From Isoetes taiwanensis (Eukaryota; Streptophyta; Lycopodiopsida; Isoetales; Isoetaceae): a stretch of 64,000 bases of DNA. The stretch lies in the NCBI GenBank assembly GCA_021234155.1, contig JAJEKV010000013.1, positions 3,671,871 to 3,735,870 on the forward strand, in the 5' to 3' direction. Shown here piece by piece: positions 11,920 to 24,690 of this stretch. The translations under genes were made by a program, and so were the position numbers. The notes beneath the pieces were generated by a model, which was not told where the DNA came from, did no database searches, and was given only the letters and a program-made list of their open reading frames with translations. Within the stretch, counting starts at the first letter, position 1, and each line of letters opens with the position of its first letter.

Positions 11920-12054
11920 GTGTAGACTACAATAATATAGAAAATGGGATCAATATCTTAGAATAGAAACATGCCACGCGTGATTAGTTGACACCAATAA
12001 GCTCCAGAGATCACGCCACGCGCGTATTCTATTTACGATACTAAACAATTAAAT

Positions 12055-12170
12055 TCACACCAGGCGTGCTTTTAAATCAACGCAATTCGCACCTGGCGTG
12101 CTTTACACTGATTCGAAAGCACGCCTCGCGTGAATTAAATTGATTTAAAAGCACGACTATTATGCTTTGA
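12055..12170. repeat. Inverted repeat with cacgccnggcgtg words
   Basis: The plus strand has caggcgtgcttttaaatcaa near 12062 and its near inverse, ttgatttaaaagcacg, near 12150. Between and beside them are short palindromic words like cacgcctcgcgtg and acgccacgcgcg. It lies just upstream of the LINE ORF1 (minus) and may be its 5' region or a small foldback element. Confidence 0.45.
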
Positions 12171-12379
12171 ATATTACAAACATAACATCTTACTGTAGTA
12201 AAATACCTTTTGTATAAAAACATCTTCTCCATTTCGTTTAAAGTGGCACTAATCTCTGCCAAATCTGTAGGTGAGGTACTGACACTTAAGAATCGGCACT
12301 TTCTATATGCATAGTGATTGTAAAACATTTGCTGACCTGTTTGTTCTGTCTGCCTAATCAGATAAAAGTTCGACACCAA
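12150..12379 (-). other. Exon-like unrecognised segment
   Basis: On the minus strand a frame reads VSNFYLIRQTEQTGQQMF... and ends near EMEKMFLYK with a possible donor AAAAG|GTATTT at about 12206. Composition is protein-like. It is on the same strand as the coding-like segments left of the LINE, so both could be exons of one host gene entered by the LINE. That link is inference; no family recognised. Confidence 0.3.
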
Positions 12380-12657
12380 TATAGGGATTGGCGTATGTTT
12401 TAGTAAGTATTCGATTGGTCTCGTCTTGCGGCAGAATTTTGATCGGTCATATCTCTCGCATCCGGTGTCAAATTTTCATGTGCTTGGACTTGTTGGAAAG
12501 CTGGTTCAGAGAGCTTTCCAACGGTGTATGATACATGCATGCTTGTCTTTGTTTCAGTGCTCAAATCTGCACTTTTCCGGGCTGTGTGCTAGGGTTTTTG
12601 TGGCAGCCGGTACACACCAGATATCCAAGAGTCGTCGCCCAAGTCATACCCCAAGTC

Positions 12658-14777
12658 ATGGCCACAGACACAGTCCCGTGTGTGGACCCACACTTGGTTG
12701 GTGAGCTACCTCAGACCACACCAACCCATCCTGGGAAGGCCCAAACACACCAACCACCGGTTGACCCCACGCAGGCAGAGCCCTCTGGGGAAGACCATGA
12801 AGCGGGGCCACCAAGGAAGAGGCCTCGGGCAGAGGGAGAGACGTCTTCCATGAAGAGGGAGGCCCGAGCCAAGGCCCAGTCGACCCGACAGGCGGGCCAC
12901 ACAGGCAATCCGCCAGTCGAACCTTGGAGCCGCATCCAGGCGAGGGTTGAGGCCAACGGTCTGCGCTTTGCGTGCCTCCCCACGAGGTGGAGAACATAAC
13001 ATCTCTGGATGTTGCGCAGCTGATTGGTGCCAAAAAGCATTTAATCACGAATTGGAGGATCGCTGCATTTAGGTGCATGATAGCATCCACTTGCTACAAT
13101 TTGTGACAACAATACCAAAGCAGGAGCTTGCAGATATGAGGGGTGTAGACACCGCGGTTGGCAGCTATGGAAGCCGGGACGCAGACAGAACCGGTGGAGC
13201 AGGAGTCGTGAACTCGCCCCGGATCCGTGCCGAGGTTGAGGAGGCTAAGGCCACGGCACGAGGAGCACAGGCCGCCCTCCTGTCAGAGGTTGCGGAGGCC
13301 GCCACTGTGAGACAAGGATTCCAGGCTGCTTTGGAAGCTAGCCAGGCAGAACTGAGCGCTCTTCGGAGTAAGGATTTAGCACGAGATCGGGAGCTACAGG
13401 AGCTTCGGGCGGCCGTTGCCCAGCAAGGCAAGGGCCTCCATGCCGAGGCACATGAGCAACTCCGCCATTGCACGCGGGAGATGGCAAGACATGACAACGT
13501 CCTGCAAGAGCTGAGCTCCAGACCGGAGAACGTAAAACCACGAAAGAAAGAACACACCAACCCCGCGAACCCACCAACCTACAGGACGTCAACCTGGAAC
13601 ACATGCTGCGGACACATCAGATCACGCCGGGCCGCCATCACCCCGGCGCCGGCCACAGCCCATGCCTCACCCACCTCAACCAACACCTGGTGCGGCCCCC
13701 GCCGAACTCCAGGAACAGAGACGCAGGAGCCGCAATGTGGTAGTGCGAGGCCTGACGGAGGAGTCGGGAGAACATCTCACTTCCCGACTCCAGACACAGA
13801 TCTTGGACCGGATGATGTTCCCAGCACCTGTGACCATTGGAAAGGCGAGTCGTCATCATGGAATAATTTAAGGGCTAAACTTCGCTATTTGGCGATTTTT
13901 TAGCACATTTTCAAAACAATTTGGCTAAAGTAAATGTAAAAAATTGGAAAAAAAATAATAATTTTAGCTTAACTTTTTTCGAGACTGCACCAAACCTGGA
14001 GCTCTTTAGCCAAAGGCTAGAAAGTAAGAGAGTGAAATTTTGTATTGTTTAGCCAAACCATAGAAACTTTCAGAATGAATTTCGGGCTAGTTTAGCCAAC
14101 ATCATTCTAGTTTATATGAAATATATGATTAGTAGTTTAGTCCTAGACATTGCTAGTTAGCATTATGTTAGAATGTATTCACAAAGAAAATGACTAAAAT
14201 AAGAGGAAACAATTGAAAAAAAGTATAGTAGTATGGCTTAATATTTTCTGTTGGCTCATAGAAATTTTTGGGACGATGTTTGGGTTAGTTTAGCTAAACG
14301 ATAGAAAGTATGAATGGAAAAATGTGTAGAGTTTAGCTAAACCATGGAAGGTTTTGGGATTAATATCGAGCAAGTTTAGCTAAAGTCATTCTGGCTAATA
14401 AGAAATATGCGAATAGTAATTTATTCCCTGGTCATGGAATTCAGCGCCCTGATCGCCCCCGGGTTGTCATCTTCACAGTTGAGAGCGTGCCAGAGCGGGT
14501 GGCCATCCTGCGTCAGGGCCGGAAGTTGAAGGGGACGGCTCTGTACGTTGATCGGGACTTGACCCCAGCACAGCAAGAGATCCGAAGGCGTGAGCTGGCC
14601 AAAGTCAGGGACTGCCGCAGACATGGAGGGGCAGCGGGGCTGGTCCGGGGAAGGATGCGGGAATTCAGGCAGCCAAACAGGGATGCGGTGCACTCCGCCC
14701 CTCGAGTCCCCTCCGAGGGCCCCCATGAGCATCCACATCTTCCGCTCCCCCTGGGACCACCACTACCACCGGACTGA
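12658..14777 (+). pseudogene. L1-like ORF1: coiled coil plus RRM, interrupted by an insertion
   Basis: From an ATG at 12658 (MATDTVPCVD) the protein begins with a Pro/basic region. A coiled coil follows (about 13213-13520, with heptads such as RIRAEVEEAKATARGAQAAL). After a frame change comes an RRM-like core, RRSRNVVVRGLTEESGEH (from about 13719), through PAPVTIGKASRHHG. This is cut by the element at 13865-14431 and resumes as RPRVVIFTVESVPERVAILR, LKGTALYVDRDLTP and RRRELAKVRD, which resemble the C-terminal part of L1 ORF1 proteins. The protein would bind LINE RNA as an oligomer. At least three frameshifts are present outside the insertion. Confidence 0.75.
13865..14431. mobile_element. 567 bp non-autonomous DNA element with 9 bp target duplication
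   Basis: TCATGGAAT occurs at 13856-13864 and again at 14432-14440. Removing the DNA between them restores the LINE ORF1 frame exactly (VTIGKASRHHGIQRPDRPRVV). The insert is AT-rich, noncoding, and full of short inverse words (tttagctaaac, tttagccaaac). Its ends are only weakly inverse to each other (left aagggctaaacttcgc, right inverse agggaataaatt). A 9 bp duplication suggests a Mutator-like element; weak ends keep the class uncertain. Confidence 0.75.
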
Positions 14778-14839
14778 AGTGGCGATGCATGCCACTAAAT
14801 AGGGATCGTGCCTCGGCGTGGTATCCGGAATTGCCATGG

Positions 14840-17580
14840 CTTTCCATGGCGAAGGGGACGATCTCAATTCCGGTCGCCATGGACATGGACCTTATCTTCC
14901 TCATGGAAACATGGGAACATCTTTGGTCACAGGCTACCGATTTGCGGGGATACCGGCTACTATGTCTTCAATGAGTGCACCGAAAAAACGAGGACACGGG
15001 AGGAATTGCATGTTACTACCGCAGGCGACTTTGGCCCAATCGGTCTCCACATGCAAGGCGACGGGCACAACAGATGGTTTGTGGGTAATGCAGTGCGAAA
15101 CGGCGATGGCAGCCCTCTTTGTGGCGGCTTGCTACTTCCCACATGCCGAGAGCAACTTTTACCACACGCACTTGGATGTGGATTGGCAGGGAGCCCTATG
15201 TCGATCTATATGATGACATCTGGTTAGTCATGAACAATTGGGCAAGGTCATGTTGCTTGGAGATTTCAATGCGCCGCGCCTGGGCGTGAAAGCAGATCCC
15301 AAAATTCGCACCTCTAGGCGAGGATGTGTTGCAAATGGACCCCGCAGATGGTTTGGCCAAGGGCGCCGATGACGGCCGGAAGTAACACGGTATGGCCGGG
15401 CATTGCTGTTGGCCGGGCAAGATCTTTGACCTGGTCATTTGCAATGGTCGCACGCGGGGCGATCCTCCGGCCGCTTCACTTGTAGGCGGAGAAGGGAGCG
15501 GGCGGCACTAGTGTGGTGGATTACGTGCTAGCATATGAGCAATGCCTACACTTGATCACTCGCCTGGTGTCGGGACGTGACGGGACGAGGAAGTAGACCA
15601 CCATCCCCGTTCTTTGCAGATAGATTGGCGGGGCCAACCGAGCACCCATTGCCCCAACACCCCATGTACCACGGTTGCGTCTGGACTATGATCATGCGGC
15701 GCTCTATGCGAGGATGCTTGAGCATGAGCTGCCGGGAGTGCTGCAACTCCCCACACTTCAACAAGAGGCGGCCCGGTGAACCAGCCTTCTTCTCGAGGGT
15801 AGGGGACAAATGCTTTGGGAGAGGCCGCCCCGACGATCCACAGGGGGCTGCAACCACCTTCCCTCGCAATCACTGGTTCGATGATCTAATGCCGGGAGTT
15901 GAAACGATGGCTCGCCAAGTCTTTGGACCCCCCACCATTCGCCTGCAGCCGTCCGTCAATACCGGCTCCTTCCTCAAGACCAAGAAAGCCAGGTACCTTC
16001 GCGAAGCACCAAAGAATGAGATGTTTGGTCTTCTAGACCGCCACCCTAGGGCCTTCTAGAGAAAGGTCTTAAGTAAGCCCCGCGACCCACACGGGAAATA
16101 TTACCCCGAGAACAATGGGTGAGATACTTGCGCACCGTGATGACCCAATGGGAATGGGCACCAAGACCCTGCATGGGCCTAGCTAATCGGTCACCGGCGA
16201 AGGGGATGTCATAATGGGCCTGCAACGCCGCTAATCCGAAGGCAAAGCAGATTTGGATGGTATGCGGCGAGCTTCTCAAGTGGGGCGGGCCCCCAATGGT
16301 GCCGGTTCACAAAGACTCTTCAACAGGGGCATTGCAAGAAGGCTTCCCCAAGACTGGACTACCGTAGAGTTGTGCCCATATACAAAGCGAGGGGACCCCC
16401 ATAGCCCGACCAACTATCGCCATTATGGTGATTAAATCTTTGCCAAGTTGCTTGCCGGGATTCTTGAGCGCGATTGACACTTTGGGCGAGGATGGAGAAG
16501 TAAGGGCTCTCTCGCGCGAGGTGCTTCCGCCCGGCATTCTATTATTGACCATATCTTCACTCTGCGAACACTCATAGAGTGGAGGTGGCTCGATCTTATA
16601 AGTATTTGGGCATTGAGTTTTCTACTACCACACTTTGGGATGCATCCATCGGGTTACGTGGTCCTTGCATTTTGGAAAGCCCTCAGATGCAATGCAAAAC
16701 TCTTGATCACAAGGCGTATGCAGATGCATGGGGTCACCAGCACACTTGTTGAGGGCCTTGGTTGAACTGGTCCTCCTCTATGGGGGAAGTGTGGGGGCCG
16801 GTGATATCTCTCACCACTTGGAACGATCTAGAGCAGTGCATGTAAGGCCTTCTTGGCGAGGCACCGGAGTGAAATCCACGGTCCCATATCGATCTTGCTC
16901 CAGGAGACAAGGCTTCCTTCCATTACGAGGGGGCTGCGTTTGGAATGTCACATTATTTACTTCCGGAAGGTGGTGGCTATGGATGAAGCCCGGCTGCCCA
17001 ACCTTGCTTTTGGCAGAGCCTCTTTGGAAAGACAAGCAAGCCCAGTGGTTCTCGCTATGGAATGTGCGGGCAATATGATGTGGACCAAAGTGCATACACC
17101 GAAGGAACGCTGCCTTGAAGCAAGATTTGGATGCTTGCTTCATGGCCAAGCTTTGGGATCAGAGAGGCCCTGGTCACATGTCAAGGTGGCAAATTATCGA
17201 CAACAGGGTTAATCCCATGCTCACGAGGGGCCCACACCACTCTACTGCGCACCCATCTACCCATGAAAAAGCGCGGGGTGATTGCTTCCATTCGCCGACA
17301 GTGCACACCACTCCGCATTGAGGCGGGGAGATGGATCGGGGAGCAGCGTGAGGGCAGAGTCCATTAGTGCTATCAGCGGAGCCATTGAGGATGAAAGTCA
17401 CGCCCTCGAGGCCTGTCCGTGCACGAGCATATCCGGGGCTCGGTATGCTCGGTTAGTTGTGCCCCATCGGGCCTTGCATGAGCTCTTGAGCACGACCTCT
17501 GTAGGCTTGTTGGGATTGTACCTCCGGGATGTAATGGATACGCGGACTTCGGTTATGCCCCCGGTCCGACATTAACCTCA
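14840..17580 (+). pseudogene. LINE ORF2 remnant (endonuclease, reverse transcriptase, C-terminal part)
   Basis: Pieces in shifting frames match LINE ORF2 in order. Endonuclease: MDLIFLMETW (about 14880), GGIACYYRRRLWPNRS (about 15000), FVAACYFPHAESNFY (about 15120), VMLLGDFNA (about 15247). Reverse transcriptase: YKRGDPHSPTNYR-like text (about 16378) and an RT finger/palm stretch to 16620. C-terminal: AIEDESHALEACP (about 17380), matching the Cys/His tail of this LINE type. The YxDD motif is not visible, so part of the polymerase is missing. Inactive. Confidence 0.7.
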
Positions 17581-17624
17581 AATTGCATACTTGTGATTAT
17601 ATATATAATCATGCAAGATGTCAA

Positions 17625-17783
17625 AGATCCTTATTGCTACTAAGTTTTTCCCCGAAAACCCTTGTCAGGGGGTTTTTAATTTTGGTAGTAATCGCTGCTT
17701 TGCTCTCTCTTTGTACTTGGGTCCCATAGGCCAGTTGGTCTCCGTGGACGATAAAATCATATTCTATTCTATTCTATTCTATG
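17625..17783 (+). other. LINE 3' end: hairpin, conserved box and TTCTA-repeat tail
   Basis: A stem forms between ATTGCTAC (17633-17640) and GTAGTAAT (17685-17692), enclosing an inner AAAACCC/GGGTTTTT stem. Then come the words GGGTCCCATAGGCC and GTGGACGATAAAA, then ATTCTATTCTATTCTATTCT (17761-17780). All these parts recur in order at 33966-34130. The paired ends are probably the RNA structure recognised by the family's reverse transcriptase; that role is inference. Confidence 0.7.
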
Positions 17784-17789
17784 CCTCAA

Positions 17790-19490
17790 TAGAATGTTGC
17801 CCATCAATAATGACGAAGTTAACTTCATCTAATATATCCTCAGCGTTCGACCATGCAATAGGCTTCTTTATGTTCAAATCCCAAGGTAACACGCCTGCAG
17901 TCATTTAGGCATTTGACGATTACTAATCATGGTCTATACAATCTCCATAGCATGAGCTGGGTCGTAATGTCTGCTGATGTAAATGGAGTTTGGTGAACGG
18001 ATGAGGTGCTTTACATGGATCTGAAATGTTGTCTTAACACTAGAGTTGTCAGGCAATGGACCAAAAATAGTGCATTTGTACTGCTCACTTTAAAATTCAT
18101 ATAAATCAATGGCTCAAAATTCAATAAAACCCTTCCTAAAAGTTCATATATGGCAGTCATATTTCATTTGAAAAATATATAAAAATCTATCTACCTCTAT
18201 TCTTGGAAGTTATGCTTAGGGGAATCCAAGGGAGTCATGCCAAGACTGCCTTATATTTACATAAGATAAAACTGTTTTAATGAAATGTTTTTTTTTTTTT
18301 TAAGAGTACAACACAAAAACTGCACCTCAATCCAAGGTATGAGAAGGAAGATAGGGTTCATTGAACATGACAGGGTTAGAACTGTTTTCAGTCTTCTGTG
18401 GACCAATAATTATTTTAACATGAAATTAGAGATCTATATTACCAAGGAAGGCTTGCATCCATAAAAAAAAAGATAGCTCATCATGAAAGATGATTGATAT
18501 GCACTATTATCATAACCTACAATACTTCTGGCAGTAAACACAGTAATAAGTTTATGATAGCAAGAGAAAAGTAGGTTTCTTTGTGTTTTTTGCAATATAT
18601 GACATTAAGAACCTCTATGCACATGTATTATTATATGTGACTTGAAAAAGAGTGTTATCTTGATTAAATGATTCAAATTTTGACAAGTCTAAGTATTGAC
18701 CATTAATAGTCCATGGATATTTATATTTAAATTTTGCAACTACTATGTCACTTTCACATCAAATCTGAGATCTATGTTGCCAATGAAGCCTTGCATTCAT
18801 AAAAACTATAGCATTTCCTAAAAGATGAACTAAATGTACAATTAGCATACTTAAACTCCAATATCGTGTAATAACAAACACAACTAAATGTAGAGAATGC
18901 ATGATTAACTGCTACATATAGAGAGATAAAATTATAATCTACGTAGATATAAGTGTAGTGCATAGCGTGCATCTTTTATTACCCTTTCAAAGATGATATA
19001 CAAGTTTTATTAAATCATATTAGATTTATTTTTGTCCTGAATTCTATATAAGAGATTCTTTAGTCAACATTGAAATGATTATAACTTATGAATGCTTCAA
19101 AAAAATGTCCAACTATAGCTCTTAGAGTCAACAACTTATGACCACAAGAATTAGGCCAAAAAGGTATAATAGTAAGAGAGAAATAATTCATACCCTCAAA
19201 TAGCTCTTTTGAGCAAAATTATAGCGATCATATATAATAATGAAAAAACTTGGGAACATACAAATCAATATATTTTATCATAAAAAATCAGTTGCTTTTG
19301 ATTTTAGCAAGGTTTGAACCCCTTTGTGCTAGAAAATATGAAGAATGCAGTTCTGGACTAGTACGAAAACTGCTAATTTGTATGAGGTTTGGACAATTAC
19401 CACAAGATATGGGTGAATCCATTAGTCGTGAAATTCTTCTAGATCATAAAGAATCAAGTGAAAATTCAAAAGGTGGTGGTAGTGTTTGGG
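17790..19490. other. AT-rich noncoding stretch with a degenerate direct repeat
   Basis: No gene seen. About 130 bp near 18425-18560 (agatctatattaccaaggaaggcttgcat) recurs in diverged form near 18757-18890 (agatctatgttgccaatgaagccttgcat). Confidence 0.5.
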
Positions 19491-20112
19491 GTCTGGGTTC
19501 GGGAACTCCTGCAAGACAGCCTTGCTGTGAGGACCCGTGGATCAAACAGGAGAATCCGGTAGCTGTGTCACGCGGGATTTGCAAAAGAAACTAAGGAAGG
19601 GAAAAGAGACAAACAACAAAAACAAAAAGAACAATGTAGAACACAATGAAGAGAACAAAACTCTTTGATATCAATTTTGATACATGAGCTTTCGCAATCG
19701 AGAGAAGGCAGAAGTGAGATAAGACCAAAAACTCACCTAACCCATGAAGGCTAGCTCTACTCATATATATAGTACAATGGCCTTTGGCCCAACATAGATA
19801 CTCTGTCAGATCTCGGTGCCGACTCCTAGAAGGAGGCCTGATTTGCAGGAATGCTGGCGGTGCCTCTTGAGGTGCCTGAAGTCACGCTGATGCTGACGCT
19901 GGTGGTGACGGCCCGTCACTTGTCTGTCCTCGACCTCTTCGTGCCCGTGGCCTTCGTGGTCTGCTGCTTGGCTGGCGGCTTAGGCTTCTGCGGGGCCTTT
20001 GACGTCTGACCTGACTGTGGATCCTTGGCCTTGACCTGGTCCGTCGTGTGCATGAATAGTCCTGTATTCGGACGTACAGGACTAACAAGTAGATTGCAAA
20101 ATGGAGAAATTC
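19490..20112. other. Possible LTR-like sequence, unassigned
   Basis: A GC-richer block with a TATA-like run (ctcatatatatagtac near 19757). A short minus-strand frame here (20088-19882) is Arg/Ser/Pro-rich and low in complexity, so I do not call it a gene. No terminal repeats were identified, so LTR origin is only a possibility. Confidence 0.25.
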
Positions 20113-20164
20113 CTCTCTAGATATATGGGTTTAAGTGGCTCTCTAGATATATGGGTTTAAGTGG
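20113..20164 (+). repeat. 26 bp perfect tandem duplication
   Basis: The 26 bp unit beginning ctctctagatatatgggttt is present twice in a row (20113-20138 and 20139-20164) with no difference. No gene is affected. Confidence 0.9.
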
Positions 20165-23100
20165 CAGAGATACGATGGACAAATTCTGGTCCATGGACCA
20201 CAAATGGTCCAGTGGACAACTCTAGCATTAAGAGCACATGGATAATGGTCAGGGCACTTATTTAGCTTGTTCATGGCCTCTAGCTGCGCCACCCTGTCCT
20301 GTTCATTCTCAACTAGAAGCTTTCAAGTCAGCTAATTGTGACGAGCCTGCCGAGTTGACCTTCTTGGCAACTCGGGATCTTGTCAGAACGTAAGGCTAGA
20401 TTTGTGTTGGTGTGAATTTAGGTGAGAATTAAATCTTCCTCTTGCATAGTTGAAATTACACCCTCAAAACTCAATGAGCAAATACTTGAGATCTCAATAT
20501 AATCACATAACATTAACATCCAAAGAAATCCATATTCTCAATAGTTACAACATCCTCAAGTCTAGAAGCTTCTCGCTCATCCATGAGCCACAACTGCACT
20601 GGTGCCATCACCTTGCTCTTTCACTGCACATGCACTCACTGGCATTAGTCCTCGTGATGAAGTGGGGATCCGTGGCTACCATTGCATGCATGGAAATACT
20701 CTGGAAATTTTAGATAAGCACAAACACAGACGGAAAATCCTACATGAGTACTGTGCCAAGACAACAACAACATAATCCAATGAAATACCAAACATGAACA
20801 TCAGAAGCAAAGAACATAGCTAAAATACCAAACCATCATGACACATAGCTCCTGGACAATGGGAAGCTCAGCCAGCCTACATGTAGGCCCTGTTAGCAGA
20901 GAAATGCCCAGCCAGTTCACATTCCGAGCCCCATTGGCGGAGTTGGTGGGGTGAATCTCATATGGCATACCCTTCCTAGCCCACGTCTGGCGCTGGAGGA
21001 CCACTTACCATGGAGTTACGAGAGTTGGGAAGCTACGCCCAGCATCACAGAGTACAAGAACGCCATAGAGAATCACAGATGAACATGAGCATGCCGGAGC
21101 AACCTAGGCCACCGAACCTAGAAGGCCGACCCCGAAGGTTCCAAGAGACATCAAAGTACCATGCAAAGACCAAGACATATGAACTTCATTAGATGTTTAC
21201 TATACATAGGTGCCTAGATTTTACCCTTTGCCGAAGTTGCCCATACTCGTGTGAATGACTTACTGATGAAGATCATGCTAACAATTCAGACATGTCGAAG
21301 AAGTCACAGGCCTTGTGCCATACTAATGTAGGTTCAATATTTATGCACTTCATTGAGCAATAGCAATACTAATACTCTCCCATCTGCAAAGCTTACCATC
21401 CAAAGCCCATTTCCCCTATAAGGGATGCAACTCCACATTAGCTCTGTCAGATCCGATAACCAATAATAACTTACCATACTTCTTACATGTAATTCTCTTG
21501 CCAATTCATCCAATACCATGCAGGTGGTCTGTCATGATTTTTTTGATTGGGGTGGATAAAAATAGCTAGGTGCTGATGCAGACTCTTTATTAAGCTGGTT
21601 CTTACCAAGGTGTATATATCAAATGAGTACATGGACGTGGTGCTAACCTAAGGGGACATCTTCAGCTAACTGGCCTTCTTTTGTCACCATTGAATAATTT
21701 TGTAACTAAATTGTGTGGAAGTAAAATGACTTGCACGCTCTGCATGCTTCAGATATGATCATGTCACATTAGATTTATACTGCATTGTTACTGCATTGAT
21801 GCAGTAGTTTTAGCTAAGGTGGTGCATTATCATCTGCATCATTGCTCATGTTTAAGACATATAATATATTCACAATGTCATATTCTATATGCCAACAAAA
21901 ATACGAAGCCAGCTTCCATGCGACAGATATCCACCTTCAAAGGAGCTTGCATTGTGATTTTAATAACATTTATCTGAATGTTTCTGCTATTTCTAATGTT
22001 TGATAGATTGGTCTATTTTGACAGATAACAGGATCTGCCTTGACAGAAGCATTTGAAATATTTTCTTATCGGTGTAATTTATCTACTCAGAGCACAATTG
22101 ATATTGGGCTACCGGGATAATAGCAACATGTGCGAAGACCTTGAGTAACAGTTCTAATATATGTAATCTTTCTGATCAAGACATTGTCTCTTTAGTGCAA
22201 TGCAAGAACATAGTGTCAAGCCAAATCATATCACCGACATCAGTGCACTGCAAAATTTGCATTATATGTTTGAGAAAGTTCTTGTGAAATCGTCTTATGG
22301 AATAGTTATTGCCATAACAAGAATGGGAATAGCAACATAAATGTCTTTTTGGTGCAATGCAGGACTCGCCTTTGCCAGCTGTATATATATATATATGTTG
22401 TAAATTGCACGTTATATGTTTGAGACTTAGTACATTTATGGCCACACAAAATACATTCTTGGGTCTACCTTGAAAATAGTTAAATGTATTTGTTGGAGAT
22501 TATTTTATGTATGTTGAACGTGGGAACATTATAGTTAAGTGTCCATAGAGTCCTGATTTAATGCCTTCACAAAAGTTTTGTTGCTTTTAAAAATCAAAGA
22601 GCATATTCCCTATTTTGCCACTACAAGCCGAAGTAGAGGGCTCATTTTTTGCCTTGCCAACTTGAAAATACAGGTGTTGGCCTATGCTACGACAACATGC
22701 TTGGAATTTACAGATATTTGATAGATAGATGTTTACAAATCTACTATCATTTTCCTTCCACATAATCCATTTCGGCATTTGTTATTGTAGCTTTTGGGTG
22801 GTCCTTGCAGATACATGCATTTACAAGGAACAATAGGAAAGGGGCAAAGATACACCAAGGATTTGGCTAGGCCATATAGCTCCGTTGCATCTCTTAATTG
22901 TGCTCCTGTGCTCCTGTTGTGCAGCAAAAATTTCATTATGAAGGTATGACAAGTTTTCAAGGGAATGCGGGAACAAATGCTTTGAAATACATGATGCATC
23001 TCAAGGTCTGTTTCTTAAAGAGTAGAGATCCAATATTTTCTTTGTGGTTTGTTTGTTTCTACAAAAAACGGACCCCCTCGATTACAGAACACGGCTTGGA

Positions 23101-23370
23101 GGGCTTCTAGTGTTCCTCATTGTAGCCAAAACGACCCCCTTTCCATCCAAACCTTGTGCTCTAGGAAATAGCACAAAGTTATAAAAATGTCTCAGAAATG
23201 TTTGTTCCGGCCTCTCTGGCACTCTCCAATCATCTCCAATGCCAACCAGGAAATATTCTTTTCTTTGACTAAGCCAAACAGGGCTTGCCATTTCGATCCA
23301 TGAGATTTGTGTTTATCCAAACAACATCTTTACTATTACTATTATTTATTTGCCACTTACCTAACATCTA
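20165..23370. other. Noncoding stretch
   Basis: No supported gene. One minus-strand segment (21004-20801, containing ARKGMPYEIHPTNSANGARN) has protein-like composition and may be a stray exon, but I recognise no family. A short TA run lies near 22383. Confidence 0.4.
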
Positions 23371-23992
23371 ACATATGAAACTCTACAATGTTTTTTGGCA
23401 TGGCCACCTAGCTTGCATTCCTTAATGAAGCATATGGCTTCACATATGAAACTCTACAAATGTTTTTTGGCATCGCCACCCAACTTGCATTCCCAAACGA
23501 ATCATATGGCTTCAATATTGTATAATGTTGAAAGCATGTCTATATTAAATGTTTTTTGCCTTTTTCGACCTTTAAACATTTCCAATTCACAAAAATTTCC
23601 CAATAGCGGTCGGACATCTCCACTTGCTACCTCCATAATCTATGTTAATGTACACCTAGAAATGTGGTGTTTTGTCGATCATTTGAAGTAGATCCTAATC
23701 ATGTTATAGGATATGTGCTCATTGTCATGCATCTATTTGGACATCTCCACTTTCCAGTTCACAAAAAATTTCCACAATTTCCACACTTGCCACTTTTTTC
23801 CAGTTTCTATTTGGACCTTTAAATGTTTTCAGTTCACGATAAATCCTCAATAGCAGTGGGACATCTCCACTTGCTACCTCCGTAATCTATGTTAATGTAC
23901 ACCTAGAAATGTGGTGTTTTCGTAGATTTGTTGAAGTATATTGTTATTATGCTATAAGATATGTGCTCATTGCAGGCATCTATTTGGGTGCA
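23371..23992 (+). repeat. Nested tandem duplications (about 80 bp and about 247 bp)
   Basis: The segment catatgaaactctacaa...tgttttttggcat occurs at about 23371 and again at about 23451. Farther on, a unit containing gacatctccacttgctacct and gtacacctagaaatgtggtg occurs at about 23575-23745 and again at about 23822-23992, offset near 247 bp. Copies differ at several positions. Noncoding. Confidence 0.7.
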
Positions 23993-24690
23993 TGCACGTG
24001 AAAAAACACTCGGTATCTTCCAACACTGGGTATCGATCGTCTTATTTAACCAACCACGGTCCTGTTTGAAACAAAAAAAATACACGAGATTTCTGTGGAC
24101 TTAACAAATTTTTTAGTGAGTGTCATGTTAAAGCCACATTGAGAGAAAAAATACATGGGGTAGATAACGTCCTCTCCCGAGGAGTTATGGGCCAGGAAAA
24201 TGGCCGAGTGGCCATGTGGCCACGAAATTCCGGTTGCAGGGCAGAGCAGGGGCGACAGAGCAGAGCCGGATTTAAACAGAGCAGAGCAAGGAGCCGGATT
24301 TGCTCAGAGATAAACAGGCAGGGGAGCCGGATTTGCTCAGAGCTGCGGTGCGGTGGTTGCTTACTTCATAGCTCTGGCTGCTAGAAGCTCTGTTTTAAAA
24401 CAGAGAAGCTCTGCCGGATCGAACACCAAAATCGGGAAAAAGGAAGCGCCTAGAGGTCTGGCTATGGCTTGGAGGTCTGGCTATGGCGGCCTTTTGCGAT
24501 CTACCACGGCAGAGTGCTGCCCAGACAAAATAGCACGTGGCAACAGAGGATGTTATGGACATAACATCTATGTTATGGCCATAACAGATTGGGCCACATG
24601 TGTTACTGGGTATAACTTCTTGAAATCGACGGCTAGGATTCAATCCTACCGCTAAATGCAGAGGCCAAGGACGTTAAGGAGTTTTTATAC

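Larger units (their letters stand above)
3125..12010 (-). mobile_element. L1-type LINE, near full length, split by a 1.5 kb insertion
   Basis: A minus-strand non-LTR retrotransposon. In order 5' to 3': ORF1 (11919-9453), ORF2 endonuclease (9419-8427), an inserted segment (about 6900-8430), ORF2 reverse transcriptase and zinc-binding tail (about 6895-3981), then an 0.85 kb 3' region ending in an 11-base poly(A), seen as T at 3125-3135. The gap between ORF1 stop and ORF2 start is about 33 bp, typical for plant L1. The 5' end is uncertain; 12010 is a guess. No target duplication was found beside the poly(A). ORF1 has one apparent frameshift. Confidence 0.85.
12430..17783 (+). mobile_element. Second L1-type LINE, decayed, with (TTCTA)n tail
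   Basis: A plus-strand LINE: ORF1 with coiled coil and RRM (12658-14777), ORF2 endonuclease remnants (about 14850-15350), reverse transcriptase remnants (about 16250-16750), C-terminal part (about 16850-17470), then a 3' region with a hairpin and a tail of TTCTA repeats ending near 17783. GC-rich compared with its surroundings. Many frameshifts and internal deletions make it inactive. The 5' boundary is a guess. A second 3' end of the same family lies at about 33955-34135. Confidence 0.8.

Noticed and set aside
12656..13604. Long minus-strand frames opposite the LINE ORF1.
   Set aside because: They are opposite-strand shadows in GC-rich DNA; the plus strand carries recognisable coiled-coil and RRM text.
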